DNA of 64,000 nucleotides from Dubosiella muris (GTDB lineage Bacteria; Bacillota_I; Bacilli_A; Erysipelotrichales; Erysipelotrichaceae): NCBI RefSeq assembly GCF_004793885.1, contig NZ_SRYG01000010.1, positions 23,349 to 87,348 of the forward strand, read 5' to 3'. Shown piece by piece: positions 33,458 to 41,601 of this stretch (position 1 is its first letter; each line of letters starts with the position of its first letter). The notes under the pieces were generated by a model. It saw only the letters and a program-made list of their open reading frames with translations, ran no database searches and was not told where the DNA came from. The position numbers and the translations under genes were made by a program.

Positions 33458-33880
33458 ATGAGGAAGGTAAAAAAAGGAAAAGCGATTTTATTCGGGATCG
33501 GGTTGTCGTGTGTGCTTGGATTGGGCGGCGTTTCCGCGCTGGCCAATGAGAGCGAAGTTCAAAATGGCGAGCCGTTTTGTATGACGGATTTCGCGTTTTG
33601 CGTCAATCCGATGCGGGACTGCTATCAGCGGGCGCAATGCGTCATTGATGGACAGGTGCAGGAAGCATGCGCCCAAAAACGGGAACGCGCCTGGCAGCGA
33701 CAACAACAGGCGCAAGCGCAGGCTGCCGCCCAAAACATTACGACGCAAGATGTGCCAATGGGCAATGGCGGACAGGGACAAAATTGCGCGCAAGCGCCAA
33801 ACTGTGCGCCACAACAACCGAAAGGCTACGGTGGCGGGCATCATGGCCAGGGCGGGGGACATTGTCGTCGCGGATGGTAA
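33458..33880 (+). CDS. Small secreted Gln/Gly-rich protein with Cys/His tail
   Basis: A 140-aa protein with a signal peptide (residues 1-30, ending VSALA). The mature part has a Cys-rich head (PFCMTDFAFCVNPMRDCYQR and AQCVIDGQVQEAC), a Gln/Ala-rich helix (RQQQAQAQAAAQ) and a glycine-rich tail GYGGGHHGQGGGHCRRGW. Seven or more cysteines and the histidines could bind metal or form disulfides outside the cell. No known family was recognised. The start follows AAGGAGCAGGAAAG. It is a single gene with its own terminator. Confidence 0.7.
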   Translation: MRKVKKGKAILFGIGLSCVLGLGGVSALANESEVQNGEPFCMTDFAFCVNPMRDCYQRAQCVIDGQVQEACAQKRERAWQRQQQAQAQAAAQNITTQDVPMGNGGQGQNCAQAPNCAPQQPKGYGGGHHGQGGGHCRRGW

Positions 33881-33890
33881 AACAAGGATT

Positions 33891-33932
33891 GAGAGAAAAT
33901 GGAGGGAATCCCTTGATTTTCTCTCTTTTTTA
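33891..33932 (+). terminator. Terminator of the small secreted protein gene
   Basis: A 10-bp stem (GAGAGAAAAT / ATTTTCTCTC) followed by T residues; the loop contains a further GGGAATCCC palindrome. Confidence 0.85.
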
Positions 33933-34006
33933 TAGAAATAAGATTTTTGTTTTATTTCTTCGCCGAGTCAGTATATAATGAGATAAAAGAAGAAGGAGAA
34001 ATTGAA

Positions 34007-35113
34007 ATGAAAGGGTTTAAAGAAGGAAAAAACAATCTTTTATGTTTTGGCCTGGCGGCTTTGCTTGGAATGGGCGGGCTGGGCTTTGGCCTGACAAAAA
34101 ACGGGGAAGTTTCCCGATTGGAAAGCGAGTTGGCGCAAGCAAATCAAGAAGTGGTTCATCTGACGGACTCGAATCAAACACTGGAAAACGAGAAGGACGC
34201 CTTGATTTCGGAATTGGAACAGACGCGGACGACGGCGCAGGAACTGGCAGTCAATGCGATGGCGAAAGCATCCAAACAAGACGTTCCGGCTTTTTCAGGT
34301 TCCGCCTCCTTTGTTGTGAGCGAGGAAAAACCGGCGTTGAATGCAGAATCGCTGTTTGATGAATTGTATGTGAAAGCCAAAGAAGGAAAAGTGGAAACGA
34401 CGGCTGTTGTTCTTGGTGCCGACAATGTGCGGCAGGATTGGCAGGTAGAAGAGGATTTCGAGCCATTGGGATGGAAATCGGTCACGTCCGATTTTATTGA
34501 ATCCGATCAGTTTTATCAAAAGACTCGTCTTGTGCCGGTCGAGTTGATGGATCAGGCGCAGGACGGCTTGATCGTCGCGGGAACGCCGGCATTTGCCAGT
34601 GAATTGGAAAATTATTTTTCAAAAATTGAAGACTACATCGCCGAAACCGGAAACCACGTGACCTATCGCGTCGATCCATTGTACGAACCGGAAGCGAAGC
34701 TATGCAACGGCGTTTTCCTTAAGGCGCGGTCTATGGAAGACGATACGCTGTCTTTTGACGTGTTTGTCTACAACGAGCAGCCCGAATTTGTGATTGATCG
34801 CAAAACAAGCGACATTCGCGATTTGAAAAAAGAAGCGGAGGAAAAAAAGCGGCAAGAGGAAGAGGCGCGTAAAAAAGCCGAAGAGGAACAAAAGCGGGCG
34901 GAAGAAGAGGCGAAACGCCAGCAAGCGCTCGCTGAGCAGCAGCTCCAATCCCAGACGCAAGCCGTGGACAATCAAAGCACGCTCGTATGGATTCCTCGAA
35001 CCGAAAGCAAATACCACATGCACGCCTCGTGCTCGAATATGAAAAATCCATCGCAAGTTTCCAAAGAACAGGCGATTGCGTGGGGCTTTGAGCCTTGCAA
35101 AAAGTGTTATTAA
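34007..35113 (+). CDS. Membrane-anchored protein with a degenerate DNA/RNA non-specific endonuclease domain
   Basis: A 368-aa protein with an N-terminal membrane segment (residues 12-27), a coiled coil (residues 30-80), and a domain near 195-280 that resembles the C-terminal half of DNA-entry nucleases (VAGTPAFASELENYFSKIED, NHVTYRVDPLYE, FDVFVYNEQPEFVIDRKTSD). The DRGH catalytic motif that should precede it is absent (QKTRLVPVELMDQ), so nuclease activity is doubtful. A second, charged coiled coil (residues 285-325) leads to a C-terminal Cys/His module (KYHMHASCSNM ... EPCKKCY) also found on such nucleases. It may bind DNA at the cell surface. ATG 34007 follows GAAGGAG. Confidence 0.7.
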   Translation: MKGFKEGKNNLLCFGLAALLGMGGLGFGLTKNGEVSRLESELAQANQEVVHLTDSNQTLENEKDALISELEQTRTTAQELAVNAMAKASKQDVPAFSGSASFVVSEEKPALNAESLFDELYVKAKEGKVETTAVVLGADNVRQDWQVEEDFEPLGWKSVTSDFIESDQFYQKTRLVPVELMDQAQDGLIVAGTPAFASELENYFSKIEDYIAETGNHVTYRVDPLYEPEAKLCNGVFLKARSMEDDTLSFDVFVYNEQPEFVIDRKTSDIRDLKKEAEEKKRQEEEARKKAEEEQKRAEEEAKRQQALAEQQLQSQTQAVDNQSTLVWIPRTESKYHMHASCSNMKNPSQVSKEQAIAWGFEPCKKCY

Positions 35114-35121
35114 GAAATTTT

Positions 35122-35153
35122 GTCAGACTTTTTCGTTAAAGTCTGGCTTTTTT
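35122..35153 (+). terminator. Terminator of the nuclease-like gene
   Basis: A 10-bp stem (GTCAGACTTT / AAAGTCTGGC, one wobble) followed by six T residues. Confidence 0.85.
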
Positions 35154-35204
35154 GTAGATGAACGGCAAAAAGGACAATTTTCATTGTCCGCATTGCATTG
35201 TTTT

Positions 35205-36005
35205 TTACTGCTCCTCCGGATCGGGCGGCAAGGCAATCGTTCCGGAAAAAGTCCGTTCTCCGATGGATTTCCAAGTGTCCAAGTCAAAAACTGGATACAC
35301 GATTTGAAAATCGCAAGGACCAACATTGTCTACCGGCTCAAATTCATTTTCCGGATTTTGCGAAGAGTAAACAAACGGAGAGCCGTCGCTATGAAACCCC
35401 GTATAGATGCACATTTCTTTTCCAGATCCGATAGGAATGAAGCCGTTCTCTATGATTTGCAAGATAAATCCATCCACATAGCCTAGCTGAAAGCGCATGT
35501 TTTCCTCATCGACAACATACGCTTCGGCCGGATCAAACGCGTTGCCAATCGAATGGTTCCAGTTGGCGCTGCCCCGTCGTAAATTGGCGGGCGCGTTGTT
35601 TAACTCCATTAGTAAGTCGTCAAGCAAATCCACGAAATTTTGCGAAAGCTCCGGGGTCCTTGGCGGCCACAGCTGGCAAAGCTCTTCCACGATCGCCTCG
35701 GTATCTCCCAGGTCGGAATTCCAATACTCGATTTGCCGGGTGACTTCGTTCCATCCTTTATGGATCATGACCAGGTCACGCAGGTTTTTAAACACAGTGA
35801 ATGGATTTTCGATGGATGGATCAAACGCGAAGCCGATGACTTCCTTCATCGTTTGAAATGAAATCCGATGGCAGAGATCCTCGTCGTTTTGGCACGGGAA
35901 CATGGCCAGGACCGCCGGCTTGAAAATTCGAACTTTTGAGTTTCCAAGCGTCAGCCTGTTGTCGCCAGTTAAGATAAAATGCCCGTTTTTACTTTGAATA
36001 CCCAT
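35205..36005 (-). CDS. Third gene of helical-protein operon: unknown, HNH-like toxin-domain motifs
   Basis: A 266-aa protein without signal peptide or membrane segment. Conserved with its paralogue at 47557-48384 are CHRISF/PFxTMK, NLRDxVMI, the strongest block LMELNNAxANLRxGxxxWNH followed by SIGNAFDP, then VDGFILQxIExG and IYTG. Paired His/Asn motifs in CHRI and NWNHSIGN resemble the metal-binding arrangement of HNH-type toxin nucleases; this is inference and the family was not recognised. It is last in a three-gene operon, 15 bases behind the preceding gene with AAAGGAGGG. Its conserved part is probably the active domain or the domain that interacts with the two helical partners. Confidence 0.6.
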   Translation of the reverse strand: MGIQSKNGHFILTGDNRLTLGNSKVRIFKPAVLAMFPCQNDEDLCHRISFQTMKEVIGFAFDPSIENPFTVFKNLRDLVMIHKGWNEVTRQIEYWNSDLGDTEAIVEELCQLWPPRTPELSQNFVDLLDDLLMELNNAPANLRRGSANWNHSIGNAFDPAEAYVVDEENMRFQLGYVDGFILQIIENGFIPIGSGKEMCIYTGFHSDGSPFVYSSQNPENEFEPVDNVGPCDFQIVYPVFDLDTWKSIGERTFSGTIALPPDPEEQ

Positions 36006-36020
36006 GGTTTTCCCTCCTTT

Positions 36021-36803
36021 TTAAATGGTGATTTGTTTCAGGAAACAAGGCGGAAGCGTTCCGTTGATTTCAAGCTCCTGCTTCATCGTTCCATATTGGA
36101 TGTACAGCTCGTTCCACGCGACGAGCGATTTTTTGCTTTCCGAAATTTTATCCGTTATCTCGAGCAGCGTCTTTTTCAGTTCCGCGATGGCGCTGGCGTA
36201 TTTGGACGACTCGTCCTGGCTGTTTAAAAACGCCTGCCGCGTTTGCCGCACCTCGTCCAGCAGCGCCTGTCGCGTATGTTCCCGGTTTTCCAACCGGCGC
36301 TTGAGCGTTTGCAGGCGTTCGGCGCTCGCGTTGATTTCCGCGTCCAGCGCCAAATACAAGTTGTATCCGGGAATGATCATGTAGTACCACGTACTCGCTT
36401 TTTCGCGTTTTTTTCGCGCTTCGTTGTATTGGTTTTGCAGCGATTGGATTTCCGTGTTCAAATCGTTCGTCTCTTTTTCAAACGAAGTAAGGCGGCTTGA
36501 GAGTTGCGCGAGCCGGGCGGACAGCTCGCCGCTTGCTTTTTCGCCCGTTTCCATTTTGTCGTATAGCTGGCTTTCCGAATCGAGCAAATCGCTTTTGAGC
36601 GCGCCGTACGTCGCGACTTCGTGTTCCGCGAGCTCTTTTTTCGTTTTGGCTTCTTTCATCCAAATCTCCAGCTTGATTTTCGCGATGTCGATTTCAAACG
36701 CGCTGGCATCGTTGCGGGCGTCTTGCAAGTAAATGTTGAGCTCGGCAAGACGCTGTTCGATCAGACGTCCAAAGTTTGCGCTTTCGCCGCGGCTTTGTTC
36801 CAT
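36021..36803 (-). CDS. Helical coiled-coil protein with central hydrophobic patch (operon gene 2)
   Basis: A 260-aa protein, almost entirely long amphipathic helices, with one interruption near residues 143-162 (STWYYMIIPGYNLYLALDAE) that is hydrophobic and contains Pro-Gly. Helix-hydrophobic tongue-helix layouts are typical of the ClyA/HBL/XaxAB class of alpha pore-forming toxins, whose components are secreted without a classical signal; other helical proteins share this look. It overlaps the upstream gene by 43 bases with GAGGAACA before ATG, so the two are made together. I could not identify a sequence family. Confidence 0.6.
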   Translation of the reverse strand: MEQSRGESANFGRLIEQRLAELNIYLQDARNDASAFEIDIAKIKLEIWMKEAKTKKELAEHEVATYGALKSDLLDSESQLYDKMETGEKASGELSARLAQLSSRLTSFEKETNDLNTEIQSLQNQYNEARKKREKASTWYYMIIPGYNLYLALDAEINASAERLQTLKRRLENREHTRQALLDEVRQTRQAFLNSQDESSKYASAIAELKKTLLEITDKISESKKSLVAWNELYIQYGTMKQELEINGTLPPCFLKQITI

Positions 36804-38389
36804 TGTTCCTCACGCGTCCCTTCTTTTTCCGCCATGGCTTCGGCCAGGCTTTTTCGTACTGTGTCCATGCTGTCGACATATTCGTTGGAAATGAGGCGCA
36901 GCGCCTGCCATTGAATGAAATAGAGCAGGAACGGCTTAATAAACAACCGTTTTTCGTAAAACCGTTTTTCCGTTTTCGATTCGGTTTGTTCGGCTTCCTC
37001 GATTTTGGCGGCCAGCTCGGAGTCGGCCAACGTCTCGCAGCATACCACGACGCCTTTCCAAAACAAGATCGTTTCGTTCAGGATCGTGACGATGCGGCGC
37101 ATGCTGCCGATGGCCATCGTCAGCGACTGGATCGTCAAGTCCAAATCTTTTTTATGGTCGATGGACGACGCGATTTTCGCTTTGTATTTGGCGATCTTCG
37201 CTTTGTTTTCCGCGTCCTGCTGCGCCATTTCGTGACGCAGGCGGGCAAGTTCTTCCAGTCGTTTGTTGTAGGCTTCGACCGAGGTTTGCTCATGGGAGGC
37301 GGCGGTAGTGAAACTGCTTCCGGCTGCTTTGAGGGCGCCCGACACTTTTTCAATCGTCTTTTCCTGCGTTTTGATGTCCTGCTCGAGCTGTTCGCGTTCC
37401 GTTTCCTTTTCTTTGAGCGTCTGGCGCTTTTTTTCCAAATCGGTAATGGATGGATCGCTCAGCTCTTTTTTGAGCGCTTCGATGTCTTGATCGAGTTGTT
37501 TTTCACGCGTTTCTAAATCGTCTTTTTTCTGTTTGGATTTTCGCACTTCCTCGTTTTGGGCGATTTGGGAATCATCGACCGGATCCGGGGTGGATGTCGC
37601 TTCGGCGCTTGGTTCTGGGGTGATGCCGCCCACAAGATCTTTGATCGGGAGCACCGTGGTGACGAGTTCTCCGAGGCCGCCCAAAATCGCGCCGGTCAGT
37701 TCTAGTCCAAACGCCCGGTCCGCCGCTTGTTCCTCTTTCTTTTCAAGGGCCTTGTATTCCTCGTTCATCGTTTCGACTTGGGTTTCCAAAATCGTTTTCA
37801 ACACTTCAAGCGCTTCGAGTTCCGCGTTCATTTCCGTGAGTTCCTCGGTCGTTTGATCGCGGTGGTCGAGAAATTCCTGGTTGCTGTGGAAAGCGTCTTG
37901 CAAAATGGAGGCCGTCTCGTCGCAGCGCGCCTGGAAGGCGTCCCGAATTTCAATGGCGGCGTTTTCCATCGCTTTCGCGACGTTTTTGACGGACTGAAGA
38001 ATCGACACCGCGCTTTGATAGTCGCCATCGCCCAGACATGGATACACCTCGCTTAAATCGGACAGGACTTTCGATGTCGAGCGGACAAACGAGTTCATTG
38101 TCAACTCGCTGTCGCTGACCGTCTGGAGCAGGGAAGTTTGGAGCTGGCTGACCCGTCCGGGCAGTGTGCCAATCCCGGCTACCGAGCAATACACGACGTC
38201 CAGCAGCTTGGTACAGTTGAGAAGATTTTTCAGCATCTCCTCCAAATTGATTTTCATCAAAAGAGATTGTTTTTGGGTTTGAATGAGAGGAAGGTCGTTT
38301 CCGTTTTCCTGCGACAGGAAGTATTGCACTTCGTCGACAAAGACCGAGTACGAGTCCTCGCAAACCTGTAGTTCATAGTTGTTTGGCAT
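36761..38389 (-). CDS. Long helical protein with hydrophobic segment and Pro/Thr linker (operon gene 1)
   Basis: A 542-aa protein. Residues 40-215 form a helical bundle, residues 217-243 a glycine-rich hydrophobic stretch (LTGAILGGLGELVTTVLPI), residues 244-264 a Pro/Ser/Thr linker (TPEPSAEATSTPDPVDD), residues 270-345 a strong heptad coiled coil, and the last 150 residues further helices. No signal peptide is present. Start ATG 38389 follows AGAAAGGAGAAC. It is the first gene behind the promoter at 38417-38445. The layout again recalls two-component alpha pore-forming toxins (XaxA/YaxA class); this is a structural impression and not a family match. Confidence 0.6.
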   Translation of the reverse strand: MPNNYELQVCEDSYSVFVDEVQYFLSQENGNDLPLIQTQKQSLLMKINLEEMLKNLLNCTKLLDVVYCSVAGIGTLPGRVSQLQTSLLQTVSDSELTMNSFVRSTSKVLSDLSEVYPCLGDGDYQSAVSILQSVKNVAKAMENAAIEIRDAFQARCDETASILQDAFHSNQEFLDHRDQTTEELTEMNAELEALEVLKTILETQVETMNEEYKALEKKEEQAADRAFGLELTGAILGGLGELVTTVLPIKDLVGGITPEPSAEATSTPDPVDDSQIAQNEEVRKSKQKKDDLETREKQLDQDIEALKKELSDPSITDLEKKRQTLKEKETEREQLEQDIKTQEKTIEKVSGALKAAGSSFTTAASHEQTSVEAYNKRLEELARLRHEMAQQDAENKAKIAKYKAKIASSIDHKKDLDLTIQSLTMAIGSMRRIVTILNETILFWKGVVVCCETLADSELAAKIEEAEQTESKTEKRFYEKRLFIKPFLLYFIQWQALRLISNEYVDSMDTVRKSLAEAMAEKEGTREEQWNKAAAKAQTLDV

Positions 38390-38416
38390 GCTGTTCTCCT
38401 TTCTTTGTGTGAATGA

Positions 38417-38445
38417 ATTATACCATAGAAAATGGAATATCACAA
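38417..38445 (-). promoter_or_regulatory. Promoter with CCAT-N5-ATGG operator, shared with the paralogue locus
   Basis: On the minus strand TTGTGA and TATAAT are spaced exactly 17 bases. CCATAGAAAATGG (38423-38435) sits between them, touching the -10 box. The same layout with CCATAAATAATGG occurs at 48427-48455, and an upstream TTCTGTAT element is also shared. Confidence 0.7.
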
Positions 38446-39043
38446 CCAAAAATACAGAATTATTTGATAAAATAGATAAATATAACGGGTTATAGAAGAA
38501 AAAATACAGAATAAAAGTGAAAAAGAAAATCGGAGAGTCGCTACTCTCCGAGGGGGATTTGGTTAATTTTTCTATTTTTTTCAGGAAGGATTTCTTTAAG
38601 GCTAATCAGATTTCTCTATAAAAAATGTGAATAAAAAAAGAGAGCCACAGAGTGCCTCCCCCAGTGCAGTCCGAAAACATACACCTCAATCGTGCTTTTA
38701 CTATACATTAGAAAGGTAAAAAAAGAAAGAGAATTAACTTTCTACATATCACTAGTTCAGATGCTTATCTAATAGGACAACTTTATTAACAGCGTTCTGC
38801 TGAATGATTTTGTATTCGCGGAAAGTTTACTTTGAAAAATGAATTTTGACTTTTAAAAAAAATAGGATCATTTTTGCCCTAATAGAACTAAAGTAAAATC
38901 GCTTCAATCCATTTTTTATATAAGGGATTAAGAAGCTGTTTTTCACATTTTAAACTTAAAAATTGCGAAAAAAACGCAAATTAGTCATTTAAATTGTGTA
39001 AAATAAAAGGTAATATAGAGATATAGAAAAGGAGGAATAGGAG
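38446..39043 (+). other. AT-rich intergenic region, no gene seen
   Basis: It holds the upstream flank of the minus-strand operon (up to about 38525, resembling 48456-48540), a perfect 8-bp hairpin CGGAGAGT/ACTCTCCG at 38531-38550 without a T run, a short TTGCG/CGCAA hairpin near 38960, and the AAAGGAGG site of the next gene. GC content falls sharply here, marking entry into the AT-rich accessory island. Confidence 0.6.
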
Positions 39044-40279
39044 ATGTTATTAGAATTTCGAGTGAAAAACTTTTGTTCGATCGGCGATGAAGTCGCATTG
39101 TCTATGCTGGCTGGACAAGAGAATAGAGAAGAAGAAAAACTGCTCCTATTTGATAAGTATCGCGTCTTGCCAAGCTGCGTTATTTATGGGGCGAACGGAA
39201 CTGGAAAGACAAATTTGTTAAAGGCAATGAAGTTTTTACAACAGGCGGTTTTGAACAGTTTCAAAAATTCGCCGGAGGCTGTTTTTTCGCTTCCACACCA
39301 TAAGGCGTTAGGCAATGAAAGTTCCGGATTTTATGTCCAATTCGTAGCGGCAGGTGTTCGATACGCTTATGGTGTGGAATTTAAAAATGGGGAAGTTGAA
39401 CATGAATACTTGTATTTTTTTCCAAAGAAAAGAGAAACAAAAATTTTTGAACGAAATGGAAATGAAGTGATTCGTGGTTCAAAATTTAAAAACGAGTTTA
39501 TGCTGGTGGAAGAGGCTTTAAAACCAAATCGGTTGTTTTTGTCGTGTGCGGCCAATTTGTCGCAAAACGAATCTCTTAACAATGCTTATTTATATTTTGG
39601 AAAAAAATGGATCTTAGATTATAGTTCTGATGAAATGTGGCTCGAACAATCTTTAAAATTATTAATGTCCAGAAAGGATATGAAAGAAAAGTTTTCGCGT
39701 TTTTTAAGAAGTTTGGATATTCCGATTCAAAATTTTAAAATTGATGAGAACTCTTATGCTTTGGAAGAGTTGGAGATTCCAGATTTTATGCGAGATTTCT
39801 TGAAACAAACAGCACAACAAACTGAATTTGTTAATGTGAAAGTCATGCTAGATTATGGAAAGTTTTCCGTTGAATTGAATGAGGAATCAAGTGGTGTTCA
39901 AAAATTGTTTCGCGTATTGTGTCCAATTATTGATGCGTTAGAAAACGGCTGCCTAATATTTTTCGATGAATTTGAAAATGGACTGCATGAGTTTTTAGTC
40001 TCGACTATTATTCGATATTTTAACGATTACGCGCATATCCATAACGCGCAATTGATTTTGATTACGCATGATACGAGCTTGTTGTCTTCGAAGTTGTTTC
40101 GCCGTGATCAAATTTGGTTTACTGAAATGGAACCCCAAAACCGATTTACCGATTTATATTCCATGGTAGAATTAAAAGGGATTCGTCAAAATGAGAACTT
40201 TAGAAACAATTATATTGAAGGAAAATATGGTGGAATCCCAATGCTCGGATCAGGGATCCTGAATCAGGAGATGAAATGA
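39044..40279 (+). CDS. ABC/OLD-like ATPase (AAA_15/AAA_21 type) of a two-gene defence-like module
   Basis: A 411-aa ATPase that begins with the SMC-like N-terminus of this group (MLLEFRVKNFCSIGDEVALSM), Walker A GANGTGKT (49-56), a signature-like ELNEESSGVQ segment, Walker B LIFFDEFENGLH and the H-loop LILITHDTSLL. The C-terminal NYIEGKYGGIPMLG matches RloA/AbiLii-type phage-defence ATPases. It overlaps the following HEPN gene by four bases (ATGA). Such ATPases serve as sensors that hold or release a toxic partner. Codon use and AT content differ from the core genes, indicating horizontal transfer. Start ATG 39044 follows AAAAGGAGG. Confidence 0.85.
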   Translation: MLLEFRVKNFCSIGDEVALSMLAGQENREEEKLLLFDKYRVLPSCVIYGANGTGKTNLLKAMKFLQQAVLNSFKNSPEAVFSLPHHKALGNESSGFYVQFVAAGVRYAYGVEFKNGEVEHEYLYFFPKKRETKIFERNGNEVIRGSKFKNEFMLVEEALKPNRLFLSCAANLSQNESLNNAYLYFGKKWILDYSSDEMWLEQSLKLLMSRKDMKEKFSRFLRSLDIPIQNFKIDENSYALEELEIPDFMRDFLKQTAQQTEFVNVKVMLDYGKFSVELNEESSGVQKLFRVLCPIIDALENGCLIFFDEFENGLHEFLVSTIIRYFNDYAHIHNAQLILITHDTSLLSSKLFRRDQIWFTEMEPQNRFTDLYSMVELKGIRQNENFRNNYIEGKYGGIPMLGSGILNQEMK

Positions 40280-40965
40280 GTACGCTAGATTTGCAGCCAA
40301 GGGCTGAAAGCAAAATTCCCAATCGTTGGAGTAAACGAGATCTTCGGAATCTGGAAACGATAGAAAATACGTGGAATGAGCAATTTAGCATTTTACAAGA
40401 TTCATTTCAAACACTTTTAAAAACAGCGAGTGAAAAAGAGTATGTGTTACGAAGTCAAATCTCATTTTTATTCAGCTTGTTCGATTTTATTCTTCATGAA
40501 ATCGTGAAGCTTGGATTGGTCAATATGTTTGCTGGAAGATGGGAGAAAACACCAAAATACTACAAAGATCTTGTAATTTCGATAGAAGAGATTGAAGAAG
40601 GAATGGAAATCCAGTTTAGTGAAGAGTGGTTTCTGGCTGTACTGGATAGAAAATATAATACATCCTCTTTATGTCATTTTGAAAAAATGTGCCAACAATT
40701 TGGACTCATAGGCATCTCGAAAAAAGAGGTTGCGGACGAGGCGTTTTATAAAAGAGGATCACAGGTGAAAACGGAAGAGCAATTTCGAAATACAATTATC
40801 CAATTAAATGATTTGCGAAACCCAATCGTTCATCAAGCGTCGCTTCATGTATATTCATTGAAAGCGATTCCTATACAAGAAAAAGAAGTCGAAGATTTAA
40901 TGGTGAATCTAAACAAAATTGTATGCGCGCTCATTGTGATTATCCGAAGAAAAATGGAAGAGTAG
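40276..40965 (+). CDS. HEPN-domain protein, probable RNase effector paired with the ATPase
   Basis: A 229-aa helical protein. The HEPN signature R-x4-H is present as R181-NPIV-H186 (LRNPIVHQ), preceded by the family's KxQxxFLxxxxDFxLHEI helix (RSQISFLFSLFDFILHEIVK) and the MFAGRWEKTPKYY segment. These features match the MAE_28990/MAE_18760-like HEPN group, several members of which are RNases in toxin-antitoxin or abortive infection systems. It is translationally coupled to the upstream OLD-like ATPase, which makes a two-gene ATPase-HEPN defence module likely. The target RNA cannot be inferred. Confidence 0.75.
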   Translation: MSTLDLQPRAESKIPNRWSKRDLRNLETIENTWNEQFSILQDSFQTLLKTASEKEYVLRSQISFLFSLFDFILHEIVKLGLVNMFAGRWEKTPKYYKDLVISIEEIEEGMEIQFSEEWFLAVLDRKYNTSSLCHFEKMCQQFGLIGISKKEVADEAFYKRGSQVKTEEQFRNTIIQLNDLRNPIVHQASLHVYSLKAIPIQEKEVEDLMVNLNKIVCALIVIIRRKMEE

Positions 40966-41005
40966 ACATAGAGGTGGAATAAAAAGCGCTACCTTCAGTT
41001 TTTGA

Positions 41006-41095
41006 GAAGGCATATCTTACGAAGCAATTGTGCAAATCATCAATCGGTCTTTGTCGAAAGTGAAATCGTTTTTTAAGATGCAGCAAACCGCCTAA
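41006..41095 (+). pseudogene. 3' remnant of an Rpn-family transposase/nuclease
   Basis: Thirty codons, EGISYEAIVQIINRSLSKVK then SFFKMQQTA and a stop, align with the C-terminus at 47190-47264 (EGMSYERIARITNQSLSKVK then SFFKTKQPA). No start or upstream frame is left. The downstream hairpin and about 130 further bases are also shared with the copy at 47.2 kb. Confidence 0.75.
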
Positions 41096-41102
41096 CAAGC
41101 AG

Positions 41103-41134
41103 GCATCATGGCATACGTCATGGTGCTCTTTTTT
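41103..41134 (+). terminator. Terminator belonging to the Rpn-family remnant
   Basis: A stem GCATCATG / CATGGTGC (one wobble) followed by six T residues; the same structure occurs at 47272-47302. Confidence 0.65.
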
Positions 41135-41299
41135 AATGACATACCTATCCAAATTTCAAACCGTGAATCTTAATCCATGGGAAACAAAGTAATGAGTCAA
41201 TAATTTCAAGCATTTGGCTAGACTTTGAATGAAAAAAATGTTTGACACAATGTCATTTATATAGATTGTCTTTAATAAATCAAATAAAGCCCTGGATCT

Positions 41300-41440
41300 T
41301 TAATTTACTTGCTTTTTTAAATTCTCGCGCCCTTTTGAAGATTTCTGGCTTCGTATGAATAAAGACGTTGGTTCATCAAGTTGTTTTAGATTTTTTTCAT
41401 CAGATAGAGTGTGTTTTATAAGGGTACACTTTTTTTGTTT
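41300..41440 (-). pseudogene. Unidentified gene 3' fragment
   Basis: On the minus strand a short open frame reads HTLSDEKNLKQLDEPTSLFI, then RSQKSSKGRENLKKQVN and a stop. Residue composition looks coding, but the frame is closed upstream and has no start. The parent gene was not recognised. The rest of 41135-41601 shows only AT-rich sequence and the presumed promoter of the next gene. Confidence 0.35.
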
Positions 41441-41601
41441 CTTTTATTGAAACTCAAATGGAGAGAAGGGGTTCGTGATATGTACGAATAATTAACGATA
41501 TTGGATGAGTTAAGATATTCTATATAGATAAATTTTGTCTCAAAAATTGATTTTTTGTCCCGATTAGATGTATTATATGATAAAGAGAAGAGAGTGAGAC
41601 A

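Noticed and set aside
38531-38550. Perfect hairpin CGGAGAGT/ACTCTCCG
   Set aside because: It has no T run on either side and lies far from gene ends, so I do not call it a terminator; it may be a chance palindrome or protein-binding site.
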